A stretch of 64,000 bases of DNA from SHZI01 sp963802215 (lineage in GTDB: Bacteria > Pseudomonadota > Gammaproteobacteria > Steroidobacterales > GCA-2729495), in assembly GCA_963802215.1 (NCBI GenBank), contig CAWDHQ010000001.1, positions 186,001-250,000 on the forward strand, in the 5' to 3' direction. Within the stretch, counting starts at the first letter, position 1, and every line of letters starts with the position of its first letter. Position numbers and translations under genes: made by a program. Positions 26,233-33,324 of the stretch are shown one piece after another. The notes beneath the pieces were generated by a model. It was given only the letters and a program-made list of their open reading frames with translations, was not told where the DNA came from and searched no databases.

Positions 26233-26242
26233 ACATGAATGT
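26233..26242. promoter_or_regulatory. weak inverted repeat in the TetR/ThDP divergent region
   Basis: ACAT-GA-ATGT lies between the divergent genes. It is much weaker than the palindrome at 23257 and shares only general symmetry with it, so it is at best a secondary site. Confidence 0.2.
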
Positions 26243-26355
26243 ATCACGCCGCCGGAGGCCGCCCGTGGGTGCTGCAGGATGCCCAATGCGGCCGATTGCC
26301 GCATCATCCGGGCCCTGGGCCCGGACCGGATCGGCGGCACGGACCATCGAGCGAC

Positions 26356-26361
26356 TATCAT
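26356..26361 (+). promoter_or_regulatory. candidate -10 (TATCAT) for the ThDP enzyme gene
   Basis: TATCAT lies 28 bp before ATG 26390, giving a leader of about 22 nt that includes a GGAG. No clear -35 is visible. Confidence 0.3.
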
Positions 26362-26389
26362 CCGGGCGTCGGAGCCGGCGGGGTATGAG

Positions 26390-28303
26390 ATGCGCGACCT
26401 GTTGATGCAATTCCTGGCCCGGGAGATCTCCCGGCGCGAGTTCGGCAAGGGCCTTGCCGCCCTGGGGCTCAGTACGCCCGCGGTGAATTCGTTATTGAGC
26501 AATGCAGCCAGCGCCCAGCTGCCGCCGCCAGCCGAGGGCGTGCCCTTTACCGGCACCGGGGCCGAGGTGCTGGTGGAGACCCTGCGGGCCGCCGGTGTGC
26601 GCTACATCTTCGGCACCACCGCGACCGGCATGTCCGCGTTCTTCGATGCACTGACTCTGCGACCGGATCCCCAGATGATCCTCTCGCTGGCCGAATCCCA
26701 GGCCACGAGCATGGCCCACGGCTACGAACTGGCCACCAACCGGCCCTCGGTCCTGATCGTGCCCGGCGTCGCGGTCCCCAGCACGATGAACAACCTGTAC
26801 AACGCCTGGAAGGACCGCTCGTCGATCCTCGTCCTGGCGGACGGCACCAGCACCTATTTCGAGGGACGCAACGGCTTCCAGCAGATGGAAAACTGGCTGG
26901 AGTCCACGGTGACCTTCACCAAGTGGCGCTGGGAGCTGCGCAACGAGCGACAGATCGCGGAGATGATCCGCCGCGGGCTCAAGGTGGCACAGACGCCACC
27001 CGGCGGTCCTGTCCACGTGCGCATGTCGCTGGACCTGCTCGGGATGAAGAACGTGAAGCAGACGATCTATCCCCAGGAGCGCTTCGACGTGCCGCTGGAG
27101 ATGCAGCCGAAGCCCGGGCTCATCGAGCAGGCGGCCCGGTGGCTCATCGAGGCGAAGTCGCCCATGCTCTGCGCGGGAGCCGAGGTCACCCGGGCTGGTG
27201 CGACCGACGACCTGATCGCCCTGGCCGAATTGACGGGGGCATCCGTCGCCCAGGGCTACAGCGTCTACAGCGATTTCCCCTTCCGGAACCCGCTCTTTGC
27301 CGGCTTCTACGGCCTGGGAATGCCGCGGGACCTGGCAAAGACCGACCTGTTCGTGAATCTCGGCGGACCGATGCCCGACCCCACCGTGTTCGCGGCGCCG
27401 CCGCCCCGGAAGGCACGGCTCGTCCACGCCCGCATCGAATTCCAGGAAATCGGCAACACCTATCCCACCGACATTGCCATCGCGGCCGGCCTGAAGGAAA
27501 CCCTCGTGGCCCTGCGGGACGCCGTGCAGGGCATGGCGACGCCCGAGCGGCTCGCCGCGCTGTCGGCCCCGCGGCTCGCGGCGGCCCGGGAGGCCCAGGC
27601 GAAGGCGGACGCGCGCCGGAAGGCCGATGCGGAGGCCACCTGGAACGCGAGCCCCATGTCCTGGGAGCGTGTTTCCGCCGAGCTGGACCCGGCTCTCGAG
27701 GACGACGCGATCATCGTGCCGGAGCTGGATTACCGGACGCCCTTCGAGTGGCTGACCCTCGACCGCGGCCGCAAGCGGCTGATCGGCCAGACGACCGGCT
27801 TCGCCCTCGGCTGGGGCATCGGCGCCGCGCTGGGCGTGAAGATCGCGAAGCCCGACCAGCAGGTCGTGTGCATGGTTGGCGATGGCGCCCTGCTGTTCGG
27901 CCAGGTGGAGGCGCTCTGGACCGCGTCCCGCTACGACGTACCCGTGCTGATCATCGTCATGAACAACTGCAGCTACGACAACGAGCGGAACCGGATCCAG
28001 AACAACTCGCCGCTGCTCTCCAGCCAGGACACCCGCGACCTCTGGAAGGACGTCACCTGCTACCTCGGCAACCCGCTGGTGGACTTCGCCGGGCTGGCCC
28101 GGAGCTTCGGCATCGACGGGCAGCGCGCCAGCACGCCGGCGGAGTTCCGCAAGGCGCTGAAGCGCGGCACCGCCGTGCTGCGCGAGGGCCGGCCGTACCT
28201 GATCGATGCGATGATCATGCAGCTCGACCGGCGCGGCGCGCCCACCGAGCAGACCTGGCACCCGCAGATCTCGATCGCCGCCGGCCGCACGAGGCCCGTG
28301 TAG
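26390..28303 (+). CDS. thiamine-diphosphate-dependent enzyme with a twin-arginine export signal
   Basis: 637 aa. Residues 14-20 (S-R-R-E-F-G-K) form a textbook Tat motif followed by a moderately hydrophobic stretch and a likely cleavage site A-S-A after residue 42. The mature protein has the three-domain layout of acetolactate synthase/benzoylformate decarboxylase enzymes. The PYR domain carries the cofactor-activating E102, and the PP domain carries G497-D-G then N525-N526 (GDG-X25-NN). It therefore looks catalytically competent but periplasmic, which is unusual. It probably cleaves or decarboxylates a 2-oxo acid; the substrate is unknown. The TAG stop lies in a REP-like repeat. Confidence 0.85.
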   Translation: MRDLLMQFLAREISRREFGKGLAALGLSTPAVNSLLSNAASAQLPPPAEGVPFTGTGAEVLVETLRAAGVRYIFGTTATGMSAFFDALTLRPDPQMILSLAESQATSMAHGYELATNRPSVLIVPGVAVPSTMNNLYNAWKDRSSILVLADGTSTYFEGRNGFQQMENWLESTVTFTKWRWELRNERQIAEMIRRGLKVAQTPPGGPVHVRMSLDLLGMKNVKQTIYPQERFDVPLEMQPKPGLIEQAARWLIEAKSPMLCAGAEVTRAGATDDLIALAELTGASVAQGYSVYSDFPFRNPLFAGFYGLGMPRDLAKTDLFVNLGGPMPDPTVFAAPPPRKARLVHARIEFQEIGNTYPTDIAIAAGLKETLVALRDAVQGMATPERLAALSAPRLAAAREAQAKADARRKADAEATWNASPMSWERVSAELDPALEDDAIIVPELDYRTPFEWLTLDRGRKRLIGQTTGFALGWGIGAALGVKIAKPDQQVVCMVGDGALLFGQVEALWTASRYDVPVLIIVMNNCSYDNERNRIQNNSPLLSSQDTRDLWKDVTCYLGNPLVDFAGLARSFGIDGQRASTPAEFRKALKRGTAVLREGRPYLIDAMIMQLDRRGAPTEQTWHPQISIAAGRTRPV

Positions 28304-28392
28304 GAGCGGCTTCAGCCGCGACCGGGAATTTCCCTCTGGCGCTGAGACGCACCTGCCGGGAAACACCCGGTCGCGGCTGAAGCCGCTCCTAC
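28300..28392. repeat. composite REP-like element, class A, copy 9
   Basis: The same 93-bp organisation as 3968-4060, with a few base changes in the core. Its left arm provides the TAG stop of the ThDP gene. It is the last copy in the window. Confidence 0.9.
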
Positions 28393-28411
28393 ACGCGACA
28401 GCCGGGGCGGC

Positions 28412-28417
28412 TAGACT
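28412..28417 (+). promoter_or_regulatory. candidate -10 (TAGACT) for a leaderless avtA mRNA
   Basis: GGCTAGACT is followed by six bases and the ATG at 28424. There is no room for a Shine-Dalgarno. Transcription starting seven bases after the hexamer would begin at the A of ATG. Confidence 0.4.
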
Positions 28418-28423
28418 GTCCGG

Positions 28424-29686
28424 ATGGAATTCTCGACGTTTGGCCGGCGCTTCACGCGCCACACCGGGGCGGTCGAGCTGATGACCGACCTGGGCGCCGC
28501 CATGGCTGCGGACGAGCCCCCGATGATGCTCGGTGGCGGGAATCCCGCCCATATCCCGGAGATGCTCGCCGTGTTCCGGGAGCAGTTCAGGGCCGTGATC
28601 GACGACGACCGGGAATTCCGCCGGCTGGTCGCGGACTACGCCGATCCCGCGGGCGAGCAGACGTTCCGTTCGGCCCTGGCCGGGCTCCTGCGCCGCGAGT
28701 GCGGCTGGCAGGTGGGCCCGGAGAACATCGCACTGACGGCCGGGAGCCAGCAGGGCTTCTTCCTGCTTTTCAACCTGCTGGCGGGCCCGCAGCCGGACGG
28801 TGCCGACCGCCGGATCCTGCTGCCTCTCACCCCGGAGTACATCGGGTACGGAGACCTCGGCGTCACGGAGGACCTGTTCATTGCGAGGCGCCCGGCCATC
28901 GAGCTGCTGCCGGACGGGCTCTTCAAGTACCGCGTGGACTTCGGCGCGCTCGATGACGTGCGCAATGTGGCGGCGATCTGCGCCTCGAGGCCGACGAACC
29001 CGACGGGCAACGTGCTCACCGACGAGGAGGTGAACCGGCTGCGCGCGCTGGCGCGCCGGCTCGATGTGCCGCTCATTCTCGACAATGCCTACGGACTGCC
29101 GTTTCCGCAGATCGTCTTCACCGGGGCCACGCCGGTCTGGGACGAGAACATGATCGTCTGCATGAGCCTGTCCAAGCTGGGGCTCCCCGGCATCCGGACC
29201 GGCATCGTGGTGGCACGCCCGGAGATCGTGGCCGCGCTGGGGGCCATGACGGCAGTTACCAGCCTGGCCGTCGGCAGCGTCGGTCCCGTGCTCCTGCGCA
29301 AGCTGGTGGAGGGCGGGGAGATCGTGCGCCTGTCCCGCGAGGTGATCAGGCCCTTCTACCAGCGGCGCGCCGCGCAGGCGCTCGGCTGGCTGCGGGAGGC
29401 GCTCGGCGACTGCGACTGGCGGGTGCACACGCCCGAAGGCGCGCTGTTCCTCTGGCTGTGGCTGCCGCGCCTGTCCATCCCCAGCGCCGAGCTCTACGCC
29501 CGCCTGAAGGCCCGCGGCGTGCTGGTGCTGTCCGGGCACCACTTCTTTCCGGGGCTGGCGGAGTCGCCCGGCGGGCACTGGCCCCACAGGGACCAGTGCC
29601 TGCGCATCACCTACGCGCGGGACGAGGACACCGTCCGGCGCGGCATCGCCATCATCGGTGACGAGGCCCGGCGCTGGCAGCGCTGA
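28424..29686 (+). CDS. avtA: valine-pyruvate aminotransferase
   Basis: 420 aa class I/II PLP aminotransferase. 'MMLGGGNPAHIPEM' near residue 36, 'ASRPTNPTGNVLTDEE' and 'MSLSKLGLPGIRTGIV' with the PLP Lys are characteristic of AvtA, which interconverts valine and pyruvate with 2-oxoisovalerate and alanine. It follows a REP element by 31 bp and is probably monocistronic or leads into the acyltransferase gene 83 bp downstream. Confidence 0.9.
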   Translation: MEFSTFGRRFTRHTGAVELMTDLGAAMAADEPPMMLGGGNPAHIPEMLAVFREQFRAVIDDDREFRRLVADYADPAGEQTFRSALAGLLRRECGWQVGPENIALTAGSQQGFFLLFNLLAGPQPDGADRRILLPLTPEYIGYGDLGVTEDLFIARRPAIELLPDGLFKYRVDFGALDDVRNVAAICASRPTNPTGNVLTDEEVNRLRALARRLDVPLILDNAYGLPFPQIVFTGATPVWDENMIVCMSLSKLGLPGIRTGIVVARPEIVAALGAMTAVTSLAVGSVGPVLLRKLVEGGEIVRLSREVIRPFYQRRAAQALGWLREALGDCDWRVHTPEGALFLWLWLPRLSIPSAELYARLKARGVLVLSGHHFFPGLAESPGGHWPHRDQCLRITYARDEDTVRRGIAIIGDEARRWQR

Positions 29687-29769
29687 CTGCGGTTGTCGTC
29701 CCGCGCGGCCATCCGTATCCTCTCCGGCCACTCCAGTCGCCGGGCCGGCGATAGCCGCAGGAATTGCCC

Positions 29770-30747
29770 ATGAGTGACCAGCGCGTGATGTTCGTGTTCC
29801 CCGGGCAAGGCTCCCAGTACCGGGGCATGGGCAGCGACCTCTACCAGGAGTTTGCCGCCGCCCGCCAGGTCTATGACCGGGCCAACGACGTCCTCGGCTT
29901 TGATCTCCGGGAGTTGTCCTTCGCCGATCCCGCCGGCGAGATCGGCCTCACGCGCAACACCCAGCCGGCGCTGCTCACGCACGAGATTGCCTGCCTGCGG
30001 GTCTTCGAGGACCTCACCGGCGGCCATTTCCGTCCGGTGCTGGCTGCCGGCCACAGCCTGGGCGAGTACAGCGCCCTGGTGGCTGCCGGTGCCCTGGGCT
30101 TCGATGATGCCCTGCGGCTGGTCCGCCGGCGGGGCGAGCTCATGGGCGAGCACGGCGAGGGTGGCATGCTGGCCCTCACCCTGGACGCCGGGACCGCCCG
30201 TCCGCTGGCTGATCGCCACTATTGCCAGGTGGCGAGCTGCAACCTGCCGGACCAGACCGTCGTGGGCGGCCGGGACGCGGACCTGGACGCCCTGGCGGCG
30301 GACCTGGCCGAGCGGATGCCGCGCAAGCGCGCCATTCGCCTGGCGACGGAGGGCGCGTTCCACACCTATTTCATGGTCACCGCGGCGCGGCTCTTCCGGG
30401 AGGACCTGGACCGGGCCGCATTCTCGGCACCGGGCATCGGCGTGCTGTCCAACTACACCGGCGGGCTCCACGACGCCGATCCGGCGTCCATCCGGACGCG
30501 GCTGTTCTTCCAGCTGTTCAATCCCGTGAACTGGGTTGGTTGCCTCGGCACGGCAATCACGGAGCAGGTGACGACCTTCGTGGAATTCGGTGGCGGGCTG
30601 GGCGCGGAGGAGGGACCTGCGGCAAAGCGGCCAAACCTGGAAAGCATCATCCGGAAGACCCTGAAGGCCTCGGGAGTCGAGGCCCGGCACGTCGCCGCCA
30701 TCAACTGCGAGACCTTGCGCGCAGCGGCCGCCGCGTTCGCCGGCTAG
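29770..30747 (+). CDS. stand-alone acyltransferase (FabD/trans-AT type)
   Basis: 325 aa. 'FVFPGQGSQYRGMG' at the N-terminus, the nucleophile in 'GHSLGEYSAL' and the catalytic His in 'EGAFHTYFM' are those of malonyl-CoA:ACP transacylases. The 'GAFHxxxM' form and 'RRRGELMGE' resemble free-standing ATs that serve trans-AT polyketide synthases more than housekeeping FabD. No fabH, fabG or acpP is adjacent. ATG 29770 has CAGGAA upstream; a TTG at 29764 is less likely. Confidence 0.8.
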   Translation: MSDQRVMFVFPGQGSQYRGMGSDLYQEFAAARQVYDRANDVLGFDLRELSFADPAGEIGLTRNTQPALLTHEIACLRVFEDLTGGHFRPVLAAGHSLGEYSALVAAGALGFDDALRLVRRRGELMGEHGEGGMLALTLDAGTARPLADRHYCQVASCNLPDQTVVGGRDADLDALAADLAERMPRKRAIRLATEGAFHTYFMVTAARLFREDLDRAAFSAPGIGVLSNYTGGLHDADPASIRTRLFFQLFNPVNWVGCLGTAITEQVTTFVEFGGGLGAEEGPAAKRPNLESIIRKTLKASGVEARHVAAINCETLRAAAAAFAG

Positions 30748-30750
30748 ACT
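30745..30750 (+). promoter_or_regulatory. candidate -10 (TAGACT) for dedA
   Basis: GGCTAGACT followed by seven bases and ATG 30758. The TAG is also the stop codon of the preceding acyltransferase gene, so the motif may have a double role or be chance. Confidence 0.3.
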
Positions 30751-30757
30751 CGCCCGG

Positions 30758-31402
30758 ATGATCGACTTCCTGCTGTTCCTCGCGGACTTCATCCTGCACC
30801 TGGACGTGCACCTGGATGAGCTGGTGGCCAACTACGGGACGTGGATCTACGTCATCCTGTTCCTGATCATCTTCTGCGAGACGGGGCTGGTGGTGATGCC
30901 GTTGCTGCCGGGAGATTCCCTGCTGTTCGCCGCCGGCGCCCTTGCGGCAACCGGGCGCCTGGACATCGGCCTCCTGTGCGTGCTGCTCGTCGTTGCGGCC
31001 ATCCTGGGCAACGCGGTCAACTACTGGGTCGGCCGCGTGGCCGGCATCGGGCTGCAACGCCGCTTTCCGCGCCTCATCAGGCAACAGTACCTGGACAAGA
31101 CCCACGCCTACTTCGAGCGCTACGGCGGGAAGACGGTCGTCATCGCGCGCTTCGTGCCCATCGTGCGGACCGTCGCCCCCTTCGCCGCGGGCGTCGGCCA
31201 GATGTCGCACCTGCGCTACCAGTTCTACAACGTAACGGGCAGCGTGCTCTGGGTCCTCCTGCTGGTCCCGGCCGGCTATTTCTTCGCCAACGTGCCGATC
31301 GTCAAGGAGAACTTCTCCGCGGTCGTGATCGGGATCATCATACTGTCCGTGCTGCCTGCCATTGTCGAATTCGTCCGGGCGCGAACCCGGGTGGCGTCCT
31401 AG
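30758..31402 (+). CDS. DedA family membrane protein
   Basis: 214 aa. 'FCETGLVVMPLLPGDSLLFAAGAL' and 'RFVPIVRTVAPFAAGVGQMSHLRY' are the two conserved half-repeats of DedA, with the essential acidic and Arg residues present. DedA proteins are proposed to flip undecaprenyl phosphate or other lipids and support proton motive force. It begins 10 bp after the acyltransferase stop. Confidence 0.92.
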   Translation: MIDFLLFLADFILHLDVHLDELVANYGTWIYVILFLIIFCETGLVVMPLLPGDSLLFAAGALAATGRLDIGLLCVLLVVAAILGNAVNYWVGRVAGIGLQRRFPRLIRQQYLDKTHAYFERYGGKTVVIARFVPIVRTVAPFAAGVGQMSHLRYQFYNVTGSVLWVLLLVPAGYFFANVPIVKENFSAVVIGIIILSVLPAIVEFVRARTRVAS

Positions 31403-31440
31403 ACCTTCTACTCATTGTTCATTGCCCTGGAGTCGCGCCC

Positions 31441-31920
31441 ATGTCTGGCAGACTGAAGATCACCGGCGTCCTGCTCTCGGCGCTCCTCATGGCAACGGCG
31501 GCACCTGCCCAGCAGTCGGCGCCGCTGCCCGTCGTGAAGGTCTGGAAGACCCCCACCTGCGGGTGCTGCGGCAAGTGGATCAGGCACATGGAAGCCGCCG
31601 GATTCCGGGTCGAGGCCACCGACGTCGACAACGTGGATCCGGTCAAGACGGCAAACGGGCTGCCCCTGAACCTCGCGTCCTGCCACACGGCCCTCGTGGG
31701 CGGGTATGTGGTGGAGGGCCACGTGCCCGCCAGCGACGTACGCCGGTTGCTGCGGGAGAAGCCCGGGATCCTTGGCCTCGCGGCGCCCGGCATGCCCGCC
31801 GGGTCACCCGGGATGGACGTGCCGGGTTCGCCTCCCTACGACGTGCTCAGCGTTCGCCGGGACGGGGTCACGTCGGTCTACGCGACGCACCGGCCGGAAC
31901 AGGCGAACGGCCGGCGGTAA
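31441..31920 (+). CDS. DUF411 metal-binding periplasmic protein
   Basis: 159 aa with a signal peptide (about 1-23, ending APAQ). 'KTPTCGCCGKW' followed by 'LASCHTALVGGYVVEGHVP' is the DUF411 core, whose Cys and His residues resemble copper-binding sites. Relatives often occur near copper-resistance genes, but none is visible here. The C-terminal 40 residues are Pro/Gly-rich and contain Met ('APGMPAGSPGMDVPG'), which could also bind copper. Confidence 0.88.
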   Translation: MSGRLKITGVLLSALLMATAAPAQQSAPLPVVKVWKTPTCGCCGKWIRHMEAAGFRVEATDVDNVDPVKTANGLPLNLASCHTALVGGYVVEGHVPASDVRRLLREKPGILGLAAPGMPAGSPGMDVPGSPPYDVLSVRRDGVTSVYATHRPEQANGRR

Positions 31921-32727
31921 TCAGGGTACGCCACCCTCCGCGTCGCGGAGGGCTAGATGGGTACGCAGGTCGACGACGTCGGCCGTCGCTTCGGCCGGTT
32001 CGGGCCCGTCGCCCAGGCGGAGGACGTCCCGGTCGGTCAGCGGCGTGTTCAGGCGCATTTCCAGCCAGCTCGTCAGCGGCAGCCAGCTGGCGAGATCCTT
32101 CTTCGTTCTTGACGGGTGCATCTCGTGGATGCTGGAACCCTCGTCGGCCGCGTGCACGTAGTTCTGGCTGTCGCGCAGGGCGCCGACGATCGGGATCTGC
32201 AGCCGGTCCAGGAACGCCATCAGCTTGCGGAAGCCCAGGGTGTTCTCACGAACGCGATTCGCCACGACGCCCAGCCTGCCCATCCGCCGGCTCACCTTGG
32301 CCACGAGCAGCAGGTCCGCGACCAGCCTGGACGCGGCATGGATGTCGATGGCGGACGGGAGTACCGGCACGAGAATGGCGTGCGCACCCGGGGTGAACTC
32401 GGTCAGCTGCGCGGTCGTCATGGCGGCCGGCGTGTCCACCACCAGGTAGCGGATCTCGGACGGCACCCGCAACTGGAAGCTGCGGGTCATGTTCATCTTC
32501 TTCTCGTACGCCGCGACGCCATAGATGGACGGCAGGTTCGGCGGGCGCTTCTTCAGCCAGCGGATGCTGGAGCCCTGGGGGTCGAAGTCCATGAGTGCGG
32601 CGGGCCGGCCGAGGGAAGCAAAGTAGCCGGCAAGGTTCATGGCCAGCGTCGTCTTGCCCGAGCCACCCTTGGGGTTCAGGATCACGATCTTGCGCAACTC
32701 GCGATGGCTGGGGATGTTCAGGGTCAT
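31921..32727 (-). CDS. ParA/MinD-family ATPase, orphan
   Basis: 268 aa. The deviant Walker A KGGSGKT is at 20-26, with 'LMDFDPQGSS' (A') and 'YLVVDTPAAM' (Walker B). Such ATPases position plasmids, chromosomes or protein clusters. No ParB or parS-like partner is adjacent, so the cargo is unknown. ATG 32727 has GGAAGG upstream. Its stop directly abuts the DUF411 stop. Confidence 0.88.
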   Translation of the reverse strand: MTLNIPSHRELRKIVILNPKGGSGKTTLAMNLAGYFASLGRPAALMDFDPQGSSIRWLKKRPPNLPSIYGVAAYEKKMNMTRSFQLRVPSEIRYLVVDTPAAMTTAQLTEFTPGAHAILVPVLPSAIDIHAASRLVADLLLVAKVSRRMGRLGVVANRVRENTLGFRKLMAFLDRLQIPIVGALRDSQNYVHAADEGSSIHEMHPSRTKKDLASWLPLTSWLEMRLNTPLTDRDVLRLGDGPEPAEATADVVDLRTHLALRDAEGGVP

Positions 32728-32768
32728 GGGTCGTCTGCCTTCCCGCACTCTACAACGGGGGCCAGGCC

Positions 32769-32790
32769 CCGGTCCGCGTGACCGGACCGG
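32769..32790. promoter_or_regulatory. 8-bp inverted repeat in the parA/DUF456 divergent region
   Basis: CCGGTCCG and CGGACCGG are separated by six bases. No T-run follows on either strand, so an operator is more likely than a terminator. Confidence 0.3.
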
Positions 32791-32880
32791 TCGTGTGAAA
32801 AAGCTCTCCGTTTATCGGCTAAGCGACTGGAATCTATCATAAACAGCGAGGTCCTGGCGCTGGCTGCCGGCGCGGTCCTG

Positions 32881-33324
32881 GTGGTGGCCGGGCTGGCCGG
32901 CCTGCTGGTGCCGCTGCTGCCCGGCGCGCCGCTGCTCTTCCTCGGCTTTCTCCTGGCTGCCTGGGCCGAAGACTTCAGCCACGTCGGCGCCGGCACCCTG
33001 CTGGTCCTCGGGGTGCTGGCGCTGCTCACCTACGCAGCCGACCTGCTGGCCGGTGCCTTTGGTGCGAAGCGCTTCGGCGCGTCTCCGCGCGCGGTCGCCG
33101 GCGCCGCGATCGGGGCGCTGGTGGGACTGGTCTTCGGGCTTGCCGGCGTACTGCTGGGGCCCTTCGCAGGCGCAGTTGCCGGCGCGCTCACCGACCAACG
33201 CAGCCTGGCGGAGGCGGGCCGCTCTGGCGTGGGTGCCACCATCGGGCTGCTGATCGGAACCGTGGCGAAACTGGCGCTGGGATTCACCATGCTGGGGGTC
33301 TTTGCCGTGGCGCGCTTTCTCTAG
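32881..33324 (+). CDS. DUF456 family membrane protein
   Basis: 147 aa with four or five TM stretches. 'GLLVPLLPGAPLLFLGFLLAAWAEDF' and 'GAKRFGASPRAVAGAAIGALVG' fit DUF456, whose function is unknown. The start is uncertain. The reading frame is open and hydrophobic for at least 14 codons before GTG 32881 (from about 32839, INSEVLALAAGAVLV), but no ATG or GTG is present there. A TATCAT at 32835-32840 could be its -10. Its stop shares CTAG with the convergent acyl-AMP ligase. Confidence 0.75.
   Translation: MVAGLAGLLVPLLPGAPLLFLGFLLAAWAEDFSHVGAGTLLVLGVLALLTYAADLLAGAFGAKRFGASPRAVAGAAIGALVGLVFGLAGVLLGPFAGAVAGALTDQRSLAEAGRSGVGATIGLLIGTVAKLALGFTMLGVFAVARFL

Noticed and set aside
26492..29731. A 1079-codon minus-strand open frame
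   Set aside because: It is antisense to the ThDP enzyme and avtA, has no recognisable motif, and contains the repeat-derived phrase SGFSRDR seen in spurious frames.
32791..32880. GTG codons at 32793 and 32795 as DUF456 starts
   Set aside because: Neither is in frame with the DUF456 protein.
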